The notes under the pieces were generated by a model. The model ran no database searches. It saw only the letters and a list, made by a program, of their open reading frames with translations, and was not told where the DNA came from. Position numbers and translations under genes: made by a program. A stretch of 64,000 bases of DNA, from NCBI GenBank assembly GCA_963845445.1, contig CAWJSE010000002.1:1-64000 (forward strand), given 5' to 3'. Source of the stretch: JABDBL01 sp963845445 (GTDB taxonomy: Bacteria > Cyanobacteriota > Vampirovibrionia > Obscuribacterales > Obscuribacteraceae). Shown piece by piece: positions 56,730 through 64,000 of the stretch (positions are counted from its first letter, which is position 1; the number at the start of each line of letters is the position of its first letter).

Positions 56730-57329
56730 ATGGCCATTACAGAATTACCAGCCGCCAGTGCCCTTGTTCTTATTGATTTGCAAAACCTAATTGTAGGTCG
56801 GTCTCTGCAACCTATAGCAGGAACGGTAGTGGTGAACAATGCTGGTCGTCTGGTATCAGCTTTCCATGCCCAAAAATTACCGGTGATCTTTGTAAGAGTA
56901 AGCCATAACAAAGATGGTGGCAGTATGATCAAAACAGCAGTGGATTCTCCTATGGTAATGAATCTAGAATCATTACCGGCAGGCTGGGATGAACTGACGC
57001 CTGAGCTTATGGCAAATGATTCTGACCTTATAGTTACAAAATATAATTGGGGCGCCTTTTATGGCACTGATTTAGAAATTCAACTACGAAGGCGCGGTGT
57101 ATCTTGCATAGTCTTAGGTGGTATCGCCACAAATTTTGGTGTGGAATCCACCGCCCGCCAAGGTTATGAAAGAAATTTTCAACAAATTTTTGTTGAAGAT
57201 GCTATGAGCAGCCTCTCTAGTGCTATGCATAATTTTTCTGTTAATAATATCTTGCCCAGGCTTGGACAAATGACCACAACAGATAAGCTTTTAAGTCTCA
57301 TGCAAACGCCTCAGGAAGTTCTCAATTAA
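56730..57329 (+). CDS. Isochorismatase-like cysteine hydrolase-family protein
   Basis: The start ATG 56730 has aaaggag upstream and gives about 199 residues. Catalytic-type residues are D in ALVLIDLQNLIVG and K in LIVTKYNWGAFYGTDLE. The third, usually Cys in the T-N-x-C-V-E motif, is Gly here (GGIATNFGVESTARQGYE). True isochorismatases also lack the Cys, so it may be a non-thiol hydrolase. It is 3 bp from the MFS gene and probably part of its operon. Confidence 0.82.
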   Translation: MAITELPAASALVLIDLQNLIVGRSLQPIAGTVVVNNAGRLVSAFHAQKLPVIFVRVSHNKDGGSMIKTAVDSPMVMNLESLPAGWDELTPELMANDSDLIVTKYNWGAFYGTDLEIQLRRRGVSCIVLGGIATNFGVESTARQGYERNFQQIFVEDAMSSLSSAMHNFSVNNILPRLGQMTTTDKLLSLMQTPQEVLN

Positions 57330-57332
57330 ATA

Positions 57333-58598
57333 ATGACCACAAAAATCAATCAAGAGCCAAACGGAACAAAACCAGCAACAGAGATAAACGCCGCTAAACA
57401 TATTCTGAGCAACAGAAACTTGCAGTTGTATTTTCCTGGGCAGTTTATCTCTATGCTGGGTACTTGGACGCAGCAAATGGCCATGAGCTGGCTTATTTAT
57501 CGCATGACCGATTCGTCCGCGATGTTAGGACTAGTTGGCTTTACCAGCCAAGTGCCTACGCTCATTTTGACACCTTTTGCAGGGATAGTTATTGATCGTG
57601 TAAACAGACATCGCCTATTAATCACTACGCAAATGCTATCTATGATCCAAGCAGGTTTATTAGCGACGCTGGTATTTACAGGACATGTCCAGTTATGGCA
57701 ATTGTTTATTCTCAGTGCAGCTTTAGGTATGATCTCTGCCTTTGATTTGCCAACCAGACAAACCTTTATGGTTGACATGCTCGAGCACAATGACCAACTA
57801 CGCAGTGCTATAGCTATCAATTCATCTATTAATACATTAACTCGCTTAGTAGGTCCTTGTATTGCCGGGCTATTTATTGCTTGGGCTGGCGAAGGTATGT
57901 GTTTCTTAGTCAATGCTCTGAGCTATATTGCGGTGATAGTTGCCCTTTTATGTGTGAAAGCTAGACAATCTCAGAGCAATAAAGAAAAACAACACCCATT
58001 CACACAGCTGAAAGAAGGCTTTGCTTATACTTTTGGTTTTCTGCCCATTCGTTCTCTTATAATATTTCTAGCACTGATATCACTATTTTCTATCCCTTAC
58101 AATATATTGATGCCAGCATTTGCTAAAGATATTTTTCACGGAGATGCCTCCACTCTTGGTTTTCTGTCCGCTGCCGCGGGACTGGGAGCAGTGGTGGGAG
58201 CTTTATTTACAGGCTCGCATAAAAACGTTGAGAAACTAGGACAATGGATAATTGCTGGCTGCATTTTATTTGGCGTTAGCCTCATTATCTTTGGCTTTTC
58301 CAAATCTTTTATTCTTTCATTGTGTATGTTAACACTAGTCGGTTTTGGCAGCATGGTGCTTTTGACAGGAAGCAGTACACTTGTGCAAACTTTGGTTGAT
58401 GAAGATAAGCGTGGTCGTGTAATGAGCATTTTAATTATGGCCTTTTTAGGACCCTCACCATTTGGGTGTATGGCCGCCGGCTGGTTGGCTAGTAGCATTG
58501 GAGCCGGCAATACAGTAATCATATTAGGGGTTATTACTCTTATTCTTGCCTTCGCCTTCTTCTCACAGATAGGTAAAATTGAAGCTGTGCAGACATAG
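57333..58598 (+). CDS. MFS transporter of the MFS_3/EntS type
   Basis: This 421-residue protein has about 12 membrane helices. It starts NRNLQLYFPGQFISMLGTWT, then QQMAMSWLIYRMTDSSAMLG, with AGIVIDRVNRHRLLI as motif A and AFDLPTRQTFMVDMLEHNDQ typical of this drug-efflux branch. It probably exports a small molecule and is controlled by the divergent TetR gene. The substrate is unknown. Confidence 0.88.
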   Translation: MTTKINQEPNGTKPATEINAAKHILSNRNLQLYFPGQFISMLGTWTQQMAMSWLIYRMTDSSAMLGLVGFTSQVPTLILTPFAGIVIDRVNRHRLLITTQMLSMIQAGLLATLVFTGHVQLWQLFILSAALGMISAFDLPTRQTFMVDMLEHNDQLRSAIAINSSINTLTRLVGPCIAGLFIAWAGEGMCFLVNALSYIAVIVALLCVKARQSQSNKEKQHPFTQLKEGFAYTFGFLPIRSLIIFLALISLFSIPYNILMPAFAKDIFHGDASTLGFLSAAAGLGAVVGALFTGSHKNVEKLGQWIIAGCILFGVSLIIFGFSKSFILSLCMLTLVGFGSMVLLTGSSTLVQTLVDEDKRGRVMSILIMAFLGPSPFGCMAAGWLASSIGAGNTVIILGVITLILAFAFFSQIGKIEAVQT

Positions 58599-58647
58599 CC
58601 TTTCTTCTTTGCTAATTCTTTAAATTACTGAATACCAAAACAATTAT

Positions 58648-59883
58648 TTAAACTAGTGCTTCTGATTTAACGGCAAAGCGTTCTTCCACATAATTATCAA
58701 CCAAGGCAATAAAATCCTGCGCTAGAGTTGGACCAGCCAGGGTATTGAAATACTGACCGTTAACAAAAACCGGTGCTTTTGGTTCCTCGCCAACTCCAGG
58801 CAAAGAGATTCCTATATCAGCATGTTTTGATTCACCAGGTCCATTTACGATGCAACCCATAACCGCCACTTTCAGTTCTTCAAATCCTGAATAGCGCTTC
58901 TGCCAAAGCTTTCGTCTTTCTCGTAAATGTTCTTCAATTTCTTTTGCTAATTCTTGAAAAACACTGCTGGTGGTGCGACCACAACCTGGACAAGCAGTGA
59001 CAGAGGCAGAAAAGGATCTCAGATCCAATGCTTGTAGAATTTGTTGACATACGGTAACCTCTTGGGTGCGCGCCCCACCAGGCTCTGGTGTTAGACTGGC
59101 ACGAATGGTATCACCAATGCCTTCGCTTAATAGTATAGATAAAGCAGCAGTTGATGAAACAATGCCTTTAGAAGACATACCGGCTTCAGTTAAACCGAGA
59201 TGCAATGCATAATCACAGCGTTTAGCAAGTTCACGATAGATATCCACTAGCTGATTTACTTGTGATACTTTAGCGCTTAGAATAATTTTGTTGTGAGCCA
59301 AGCCATATTCTTCTGCTAACTTGGCCGATCGCAAAGCGCTTTCTACTACAGCGTTATTTAGTACAGTGTTTGAACTAGCTGGTTGGTTAGATTTAGCATT
59401 TTCATCCATCATTTCGGCTAGTAATTCTTGGTCTAGCGATCCCCAATTTACCCCGATTCGAACCGGCTTTTGCCATTTAATGGCTGCTTCAATCATGGTT
59501 TTGAAATTAACATCATGCTTTTCGCCTTTGCCGACATTGCCTGGATTAATGCGGTATTTAGCTAGAGCCGAAGCACATTCTGGATATTCAGTCAGTAGTA
59601 AATGTCCGTTATAGTGAAAATCTCCTACTAAGGGCACATTTATTGATCTTTGCTCTAATTGTTCAATAATTTTGGGTACACAAGCAGCTGCTTCTTTTGT
59701 ATTAACTGTTATGCGCACAATTTCAGAACCAGCATTAACTAATTCTTCAATCTGCTTAACTGTGCCTGCCACGTCTTCTGTAGAGGTATTGGTCATTGAT
59801 TGTACAACGATTGGGGCTTGTCCCCCGACGGGTACATTGCCAATGTCTACGCAAGTGGATTGACGTCTTTTATTAACTGGCAT
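58648..59883 (-). CDS. ispG: (E)-4-hydroxy-3-methylbut-2-enyl diphosphate synthase
   Basis: This 411-residue enzyme of the MEP isoprenoid pathway has an N-terminal TIM-barrel part (VGGQAPIVVQSMTNTSTEDV, LVGDFHYNGHLLLTEYPECA, RINPGNVGKGEKHDVNFKTM). The C-terminal [4Fe-4S] domain has cysteines in VTACPGCGRTTSSVF and VAVMGCIVNGPGESKHADIG. Full length, start ATG 59883. It uses reduced ferredoxin or flavodoxin. Confidence 0.96.
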   Translation of the reverse strand: MPVNKRRQSTCVDIGNVPVGGQAPIVVQSMTNTSTEDVAGTVKQIEELVNAGSEIVRITVNTKEAAACVPKIIEQLEQRSINVPLVGDFHYNGHLLLTEYPECASALAKYRINPGNVGKGEKHDVNFKTMIEAAIKWQKPVRIGVNWGSLDQELLAEMMDENAKSNQPASSNTVLNNAVVESALRSAKLAEEYGLAHNKIILSAKVSQVNQLVDIYRELAKRCDYALHLGLTEAGMSSKGIVSSTAALSILLSEGIGDTIRASLTPEPGGARTQEVTVCQQILQALDLRSFSASVTACPGCGRTTSSVFQELAKEIEEHLRERRKLWQKRYSGFEELKVAVMGCIVNGPGESKHADIGISLPGVGEEPKAPVFVNGQYFNTLAGPTLAQDFIALVDNYVEERFAVKSEALV

Positions 59884-59964
59884 AAATATTTTGCTATCTT
59901 TATGGATGAAACCAGCTGATTTTAGCAGAATTTAGATATATTCTGCATATTTAGAAGCTTTGTT

Positions 59965-60579
59965 TTATTCAGGTTCTAAGTTTGTTTTTTCTAACCATAG
60001 ATCAGGGTGTTGCTCGCGAAAGCTATAAATTTTATCTATTGAGAGCTCGCAGCCCAAAATCAAATGATCAATCAAAAGTATGCCGAGCAATTTGCTCGCT
60101 TTGATAAGCTGTTTAGTGGTTACATAGTCTTCTCTACTAGGCAAAATTATGGAGCCTGAAGGATGATTGTGGCAGACAATAACTGCGAAACTATTAGCTA
60201 ATAAAGCAGCTTTGAAGACTTCTCTTGGGTGTATTAAGCTTTCAGTTAATGTGCCGTGGGCGATTTCGTTGACACCAATTACTTCGTGTTTGACGTTCAA
60301 ATGCAAAGCAATAAAGTATTCTTCTGCCGCAAGAGATAGTGGGCTCAATAGCGCCAAGGCGTCATTTGGGCTAGATATTTTGACTGGTTTGAAGCACTTT
60401 TCGTTTTCTTTCACCATACAAAGAGTGAAAGTTGGGATAGGATAGCTTAGCTTTTGGAGCAAAGTTTTTGGTTTAATCATATAAATAGTCCGGCAATTGC
60501 CCTTTTCTTTGGGTTTGCTATTTACTACGTTGTCAGCGCAAATAAGTTCAAAGTGCAAAGGGAACACGTTTTTATGCAC
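59965..60579 (-). CDS. RadC-like JAB-domain protein
   Basis: The protein has the MPN/JAB+ motif CHNHPSGSIILPSREDYVTT (H-x-H...D) and the RadC core EVFKAALLANSFAVIVCHNH, KLLGILLIDHLILG. The usual N-terminal helix-hairpin-helix of RadC is absent. The start is uncertain: 60579 gives 204 residues, and ATG 60480 gives 171 residues in better agreement with the domain. RadC-like proteins are often found near mobile or defence genes. Confidence 0.85.
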   Translation of the reverse strand: MHKNVFPLHFELICADNVVNSKPKEKGNCRTIYMIKPKTLLQKLSYPIPTFTLCMVKENEKCFKPVKISSPNDALALLSPLSLAAEEYFIALHLNVKHEVIGVNEIAHGTLTESLIHPREVFKAALLANSFAVIVCHNHPSGSIILPSREDYVTTKQLIKASKLLGILLIDHLILGCELSIDKIYSFREQHPDLWLEKTNLEPE

Positions 60580-60642
60580 TTATGAAGCAATGACAAGAAT
60601 GTTAGAATTAAGGTATGAGCAGTCGGCGAATTAACTTTTAGC

Positions 60643-61743
60643 TTGAAAAGCAAAGAATCTGACAATTTATGGTCTTTTTATGAAAGGTTTCTAGTTTTTG
60701 AAGAGCCTGCACGAAAGTGGTTGCATATTACTAGGGCTGCCAACAAGAACACAGATATTAATCTTTCTTCTGAATCAAAAGCGTTTGCCGTGGGACAAGA
60801 CCAGTCTAAGCATCCTATCTCGAGCCGTTTAGTAAATGTTTTATTGGCCTACGAAGAAGCTAGGCACTTCCAAACCAGTGCATGGCAACAGCTAAATAAA
60901 TTACAATTAGAAAAATACTTATCTGCCCAGCGAATTAATTACTGGCAAAAGTGTTCCAATGTTGATCGCTACTTGGCCCAATGGTTAGCATTGGCGGAAA
61001 TATATTGGCCCAACAAGATTGAGATTTTCAGTTTAAAAATTCAAGACAGTCGTTTGGAATTTTTGCAATATTGTTGGCAAACCTTTGAGAATGTCAAAAA
61101 AGACTGGCAACGATCAGTCGAACTGTTTCGGCATTGCTTGTCTCTGTACAGAAGCAAACTGCCCAATAATTTTTTACCAACCGCCATAATTCTAGTAGAA
61201 GGTCTTACCGAGCAGGCATTATTACCTTACTTTGCTGCAAGTTGTGGTCTAGACTTACCAGGGAAGGGAGTTATGCTTGTCCCTGCCGGTGGTGCTAATA
61301 AAATAATACGCAAGTATGCTTATTGGAAGGAAAAGGTAAATTTACCTATTTTCTGTTTGTTTGATGCTGACGCAGTAAATTTGGCCAATGTGGTTTTGCC
61401 CGTCCTTAGAAAATCTGACCATGTCTATATTCTGTCTGATGGCGAGATCGAAGATCTAATGCGTTTAGATTTTTTGGTTGATAGCTTAAATGCCTTCCTT
61501 GCAGAAGATCCCCTATTTGACAAAAGTAAAGCCATTTCTGCCGATGATTTCGCCAGTGCTGAAAAGCGCACTCATGTACTAGACAAGATTTGGCGAAAGA
61601 GAGAATTAGGGAAATTTGAAAAGGTTAAATTTGCGCAATTTATTGCTAATCGGTCCTCTGGCATGCAGCGTGATTTTATATCTGATAGTGGCAAGAATAT
61701 GTTGAGCGAATTAGCTAAGTCGATTGTGATGACAACAAAATAA
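60643..61743 (+). CDS. TOPRIM-domain protein, OLD-like but without an ATPase
   Basis: The C-terminal half carries a TOPRIM domain: NFLPTAIILVEGLTEQALLP with the catalytic Glu, then PIFCLFDADAVNLANVVLPV with the DxD pair, and HVYILSDGEIEDLM. The N-terminal ~170 residues are helical and unlike any domain I recognise; no Walker A motif is present. OLD nucleases combine an ATPase with this TOPRIM. It could be a defence nuclease fragment or a distinct small family. Start is TTG at 60643; an upstream ATG was not found. Confidence 0.65.
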   Translation: MKSKESDNLWSFYERFLVFEEPARKWLHITRAANKNTDINLSSESKAFAVGQDQSKHPISSRLVNVLLAYEEARHFQTSAWQQLNKLQLEKYLSAQRINYWQKCSNVDRYLAQWLALAEIYWPNKIEIFSLKIQDSRLEFLQYCWQTFENVKKDWQRSVELFRHCLSLYRSKLPNNFLPTAIILVEGLTEQALLPYFAASCGLDLPGKGVMLVPAGGANKIIRKYAYWKEKVNLPIFCLFDADAVNLANVVLPVLRKSDHVYILSDGEIEDLMRLDFLVDSLNAFLAEDPLFDKSKAISADDFASAEKRTHVLDKIWRKRELGKFEKVKFAQFIANRSSGMQRDFISDSGKNMLSELAKSIVMTTK

Positions 61744-62175
61744 ATGCGAAAACCCAGCAAAAAATCTAACATTTTAGCAGCCCTAGTCTGGATTCTAAGC
61801 CTTGGTCTTGCTTTTAGGATTTCACCTTCAAGCGGTTTCATTTGGGTGCCAGATGCTTTGCTGCTATTTGGCTTCTATCCGCTATTGATAAGTATCAAGA
61901 GCCCATGGTTGTGGCTCGGCTTTGGTCTACTAGATTTCTTTGCTGGTTGTATGTTGCTAATTGTTAGTTATTTCCCCAAAGCAGAATTTGTCCAGTATGA
62001 ACAATTATTCCACGTTAATTTGGTTGAATTTAATGCTCATCTACAAAGCTATCACCCCTATTATACGTGGGCTCTTATCGGTATTTTGTCGGCGCTAATC
62101 GGTCTAGTTTTATTGATTATTCGTTTATGCGTTTGGCTTTTTAGAGTTTTAGCAAAGCCAAAACAACTTCAATAG
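61744..62175 (+). CDS. Membrane protein with four membrane segments
   Basis: This 143-residue protein starts one base after the TOPRIM stop (TAAATG), so it is coupled. Hydrophobic segments: ILAALVWILSLGLAFRISP, VPDALLLFGFYPLLISIK, LWLGFGLLDFFAGCMLLIVS and ALIGILSALIGLVLLIIRLC. I do not recognise the family. It may serve as a membrane partner of the upstream protein. Confidence 0.55.
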   Translation: MRKPSKKSNILAALVWILSLGLAFRISPSSGFIWVPDALLLFGFYPLLISIKSPWLWLGFGLLDFFAGCMLLIVSYFPKAEFVQYEQLFHVNLVEFNAHLQSYHPYYTWALIGILSALIGLVLLIIRLCVWLFRVLAKPKQLQ

Positions 62176-62201
62176 AAGCCACCTAATGCCAAGTTAAGGA
62201 C

Positions 62202-62864
62202 TTAATAAGGCTGTTGCCTGCTTTGTGTTAACTCAGTATCAAGATCCATTTCGTCAGTTTTCTTTTTAGCGGGCTTGGCAGGTTTTTTGTCAGTGTCTTT
62301 CAGGGCTATCTTCGGCTTGCCACTTTCGTCGCGCATTACGCGAGCTAAGAATTTAGCATTACTCTCCCAACGTTTCGGCTTGGTTCCCGTAAGACTGACT
62401 ATGTTGTTTAGGCCTAACATCTTTTGATCATAATACTCAGCTTTGTTATATACGAATAGCCATTGCTTTACGGTGAAATTGAACAATCTGGGATCCTTTT
62501 TATCATTTTTCATCGCTAATTTCTTTTCTAATGTTTGTGCATATAGAATGCGCACATCCATGTCGAGAGGAGCTAATTCAACTGAGCGTTGCAAGACTTT
62601 CAGCGCCCGATCAATGCTGCCTTGTCGCAATGATTGCTCGCCCTCGATGGACAAAGCACCAGGTGTTAAAGATCCTAGTTCGAGTAACTGCTCTGAACGA
62701 AGAATGCCATTGTCACTGTTTCCTATATCAGAGGTGTCCATTATATAGTCTGGCGTTTTTTCCTCTGAAGCTTTTTGTTCTTCAGCGAAAACAGGTCCTA
62801 TTCCGCTACCTATGCCAACAATTGTCAGTAAAAGGCAAACGAAAATAATTGCATTTTTATTCAT
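62202..62864 (-). CDS. Exported TPR-like protein
   Basis: This 220-residue protein has a signal peptide (AIIFVCLLLTIVGIGSGIGP, cleavage near VFAEEQ) and a TPR-like segment (LSIEGEQSLRQGSIDRALKV, LQRSVELAPLDMDVRILYAQ). The Lys-rich end contains KPAKPAKKKTDEMD. It follows rpe by 12 bp on the same strand. It is probably a periplasmic scaffolding protein. Confidence 0.6.
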   Translation of the reverse strand: MNKNAIIFVCLLLTIVGIGSGIGPVFAEEQKASEEKTPDYIMDTSDIGNSDNGILRSEQLLELGSLTPGALSIEGEQSLRQGSIDRALKVLQRSVELAPLDMDVRILYAQTLEKKLAMKNDKKDPRLFNFTVKQWLFVYNKAEYYDQKMLGLNNIVSLTGTKPKRWESNAKFLARVMRDESGKPKIALKDTDKKPAKPAKKKTDEMDLDTELTQSRQQPY

Positions 62865-62876
62865 ACTGCTCCTTAG

Positions 62877-63551
62877 TTATTTTGTGCTTATTTGCTGGGC
62901 TGACTTTCGGAGATTGCTTATTGCCTCTTTTACATTAGCAGAGCCATAAATAGTGCTGCCGGCCACTAACACATCAGCACCGGCCGCGGTGACCAATTTA
63001 GCGGTTTCGTTATTGATACCACCATCTACCGAAATACGAATATCCTTTTTCCCCGCTTTTTCAAACATTTGTCGCAATTTAGAGATTTTTGGCAATATAG
63101 CTGGAATAAATTTCTGACCACCAAAACCCGGATTAACTGACATTATCAAAACTAAGTCTAAATCATCCAGAACATATTGTAATACCTCAGGAGGCGTAGC
63201 AGGATTTAATGAAACACCTGCCTTCTTGCCCAATTTTCTAATTTGAGCTAACGTTCTTTGCAAATGAATACACGCTTCACTATGCACTGTTATATATGAT
63301 GAACCTGCTTCAGCAAAGTCTTCGATATATCGGTCGGGGTTGGTGATCATTAGATGGACATCTAGAGGCACAGTGGCGATTTTATTTAAGCAACGAATTA
63401 CTGGAGGTCCAATAGTAATATTGGGTACAAAATGACCGTCCATTACGTCAACATGGATCCAGTCACAACCAGCCTTTTCTACCTTTTCGATCTCTAGAGT
63501 GAGATTAGCGAAATCTGCGGAAAGAATTGATGGTGCAATAATTAATGACAT
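62877..63551 (-). CDS. rpe: Ribulose-phosphate 3-epimerase
   Basis: This 224-residue TIM-barrel enzyme of the pentose phosphate pathway shows SILSADFANLTLEIEKVEKA, GCDWIHVDVMDGHFVPNITI, VPLDVHLMITNPDRYI, LVLIMSVNPGFGGQKFIPAI and ISVDGGINNETAKLVTAAGA. These include the metal-binding His and Asp. Full length, start ATG 63551. Confidence 0.97.
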   Translation of the reverse strand: MSLIIAPSILSADFANLTLEIEKVEKAGCDWIHVDVMDGHFVPNITIGPPVIRCLNKIATVPLDVHLMITNPDRYIEDFAEAGSSYITVHSEACIHLQRTLAQIRKLGKKAGVSLNPATPPEVLQYVLDDLDLVLIMSVNPGFGGQKFIPAILPKISKLRQMFEKAGKKDIRISVDGGINNETAKLVTAAGADVLVAGSTIYGSANVKEAISNLRKSAQQISTK

Positions 63552-63673
63552 AAGTTTTGGTTACAATGCGAAGGACAATAATAAAATAGAACCGATGGTT
63601 TTTAGCTTGCCGTCCAATTATAGAAGAAAGCTTGCGGTTAAAAGTTCTTTTTAGATGACTCTTTAAAAATATT

Positions 63674-64000
63674 ATGTTGCCTGTATATGCATTAACTGCT
63701 GAACAAATAGAGATTCAAAAATTGGCACGCACTTTTGCGAGCAAAGAGATTCTTCCCAATATTCAACTTTATGAAAGGGAATCTATAGCGAATAGCAATC
63801 TTTTGGATACGATTTGCCAATCAGGACTGGTAAATACTCGCATTCCTGAGGAATTTGGCGGACTTGGCTTATCTTTGTTGGAAACATGTTTAATCGCAGA
63901 AGAATTTGCCTTCGCTTGCAGTGGTATTAGCTCTGCAGCAGAAGCCTCAGAATTGGCCATAACTATTTTGTTGACGCACGGCTCACAAGAACAGAAAAGT
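63674..64000 (+). CDS. Acyl-CoA dehydrogenase, N-terminal part, runs off the window edge
   Basis: The visible 109 residues begin MLPVYALTAEQIEIQKLART, then FASKEILPNIQLYERES, NTRIPEEFGGLGLSLLETCL, the N-terminal helical domain of the family. The FAD and substrate domains lie beyond the window. It probably feeds electrons to the EtfAB pair encoded at 44-46 kb. Confidence 0.85.
   Translation, partial: MLPVYALTAEQIEIQKLARTFASKEILPNIQLYERESIANSNLLDTICQSGLVNTRIPEEFGGLGLSLLETCLIAEEFAFACSGISSAAEASELAITILLTHGSQEQKS

Overview
The window looks like a join of DNA from at least three bacteria, not one chromosome segment. Base composition, codon use and gene families all change abruptly near 22,296 and between about 33,495 and 33,640. 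Most likely it is a chimeric metagenome contig or concatenated contigs; a biological explanation is much less likely.

Block 1 (1 to ~22,296) is very GC-rich and alphaproteobacterial, probably Acetobacteraceae/Rhodospirillales. It holds an aa3-type cytochrome c oxidase operon on the minus strand (ctaC, ctaD, ctaB, a coxF-like small gene, ctaG). It also holds a D-Ala-D-Ala dipeptidase, tsaB-rimI, tusA, a MucR regulator, fur, an OlsB-like acyltransferase, lnt, an XRE regulator, an MBOAT/SGNH acyl-transfer pair, DUF2244, a Tat-exported DUF6134-like protein, sixA, a CYTH-CHAD protein, argJ, a PpiC-type isomerase and a truncated secA. Nearly every gene is split by one or more single-base frameshifts while both halves stay well conserved, which points to sequencing error rather than decay.

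Block 2 (~22,296 to ~33,500) has intermediate GC and looks like Acidobacteriota of the Solibacter/Bryobacter type. It has a large phage-tailspike-like beta-helix protein with 73-residue tandem repeats and a very large NHL/BACON/Ig/TIGR03437-type secreted protein. It also has a second NHL-repeat protein with a decayed duplicate, an orphan ribbon-helix-helix antitoxin, a cytochrome fragment and an AraC-type regulator. A short dispersed repeat links its two halves, so they probably come from one genome.

Block 3 (~33,500 to 64,000) is AT-rich with mostly intact genes and could be a non-photosynthetic cyanobacterial relative (Melainabacteria/Obscuribacterales type; assignment moderate). Housekeeping genes include an AarF/UbiB kinase, rph, a DUF2993 protein, gpmI, a phoR-like/phoB/phoU cluster, holA, etfBA, ispG, a RadC-like protein, rpe and the start of an acyl-CoA dehydrogenase. 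Around 46-47 kb lies a possible toxin/Imm53-like immunity pair.

The most interesting part is a 7.5-kb island (48,117 to 55,698) bounded by 37-bp direct repeats that match the 3' half of a tRNA. It carries a tyrosine integrase, a VapBC-like pair, a DUF1778/GNAT (TacAT-like) pair, an XRE regulator beside a HEPN-motif protein, and two further uncharacterised proteins, one with a second RxxxxH motif. Clear palindromic operator candidates lie upstream of the toxin-antitoxin and regulator genes. This looks like a small defence or toxin-antitoxin island.
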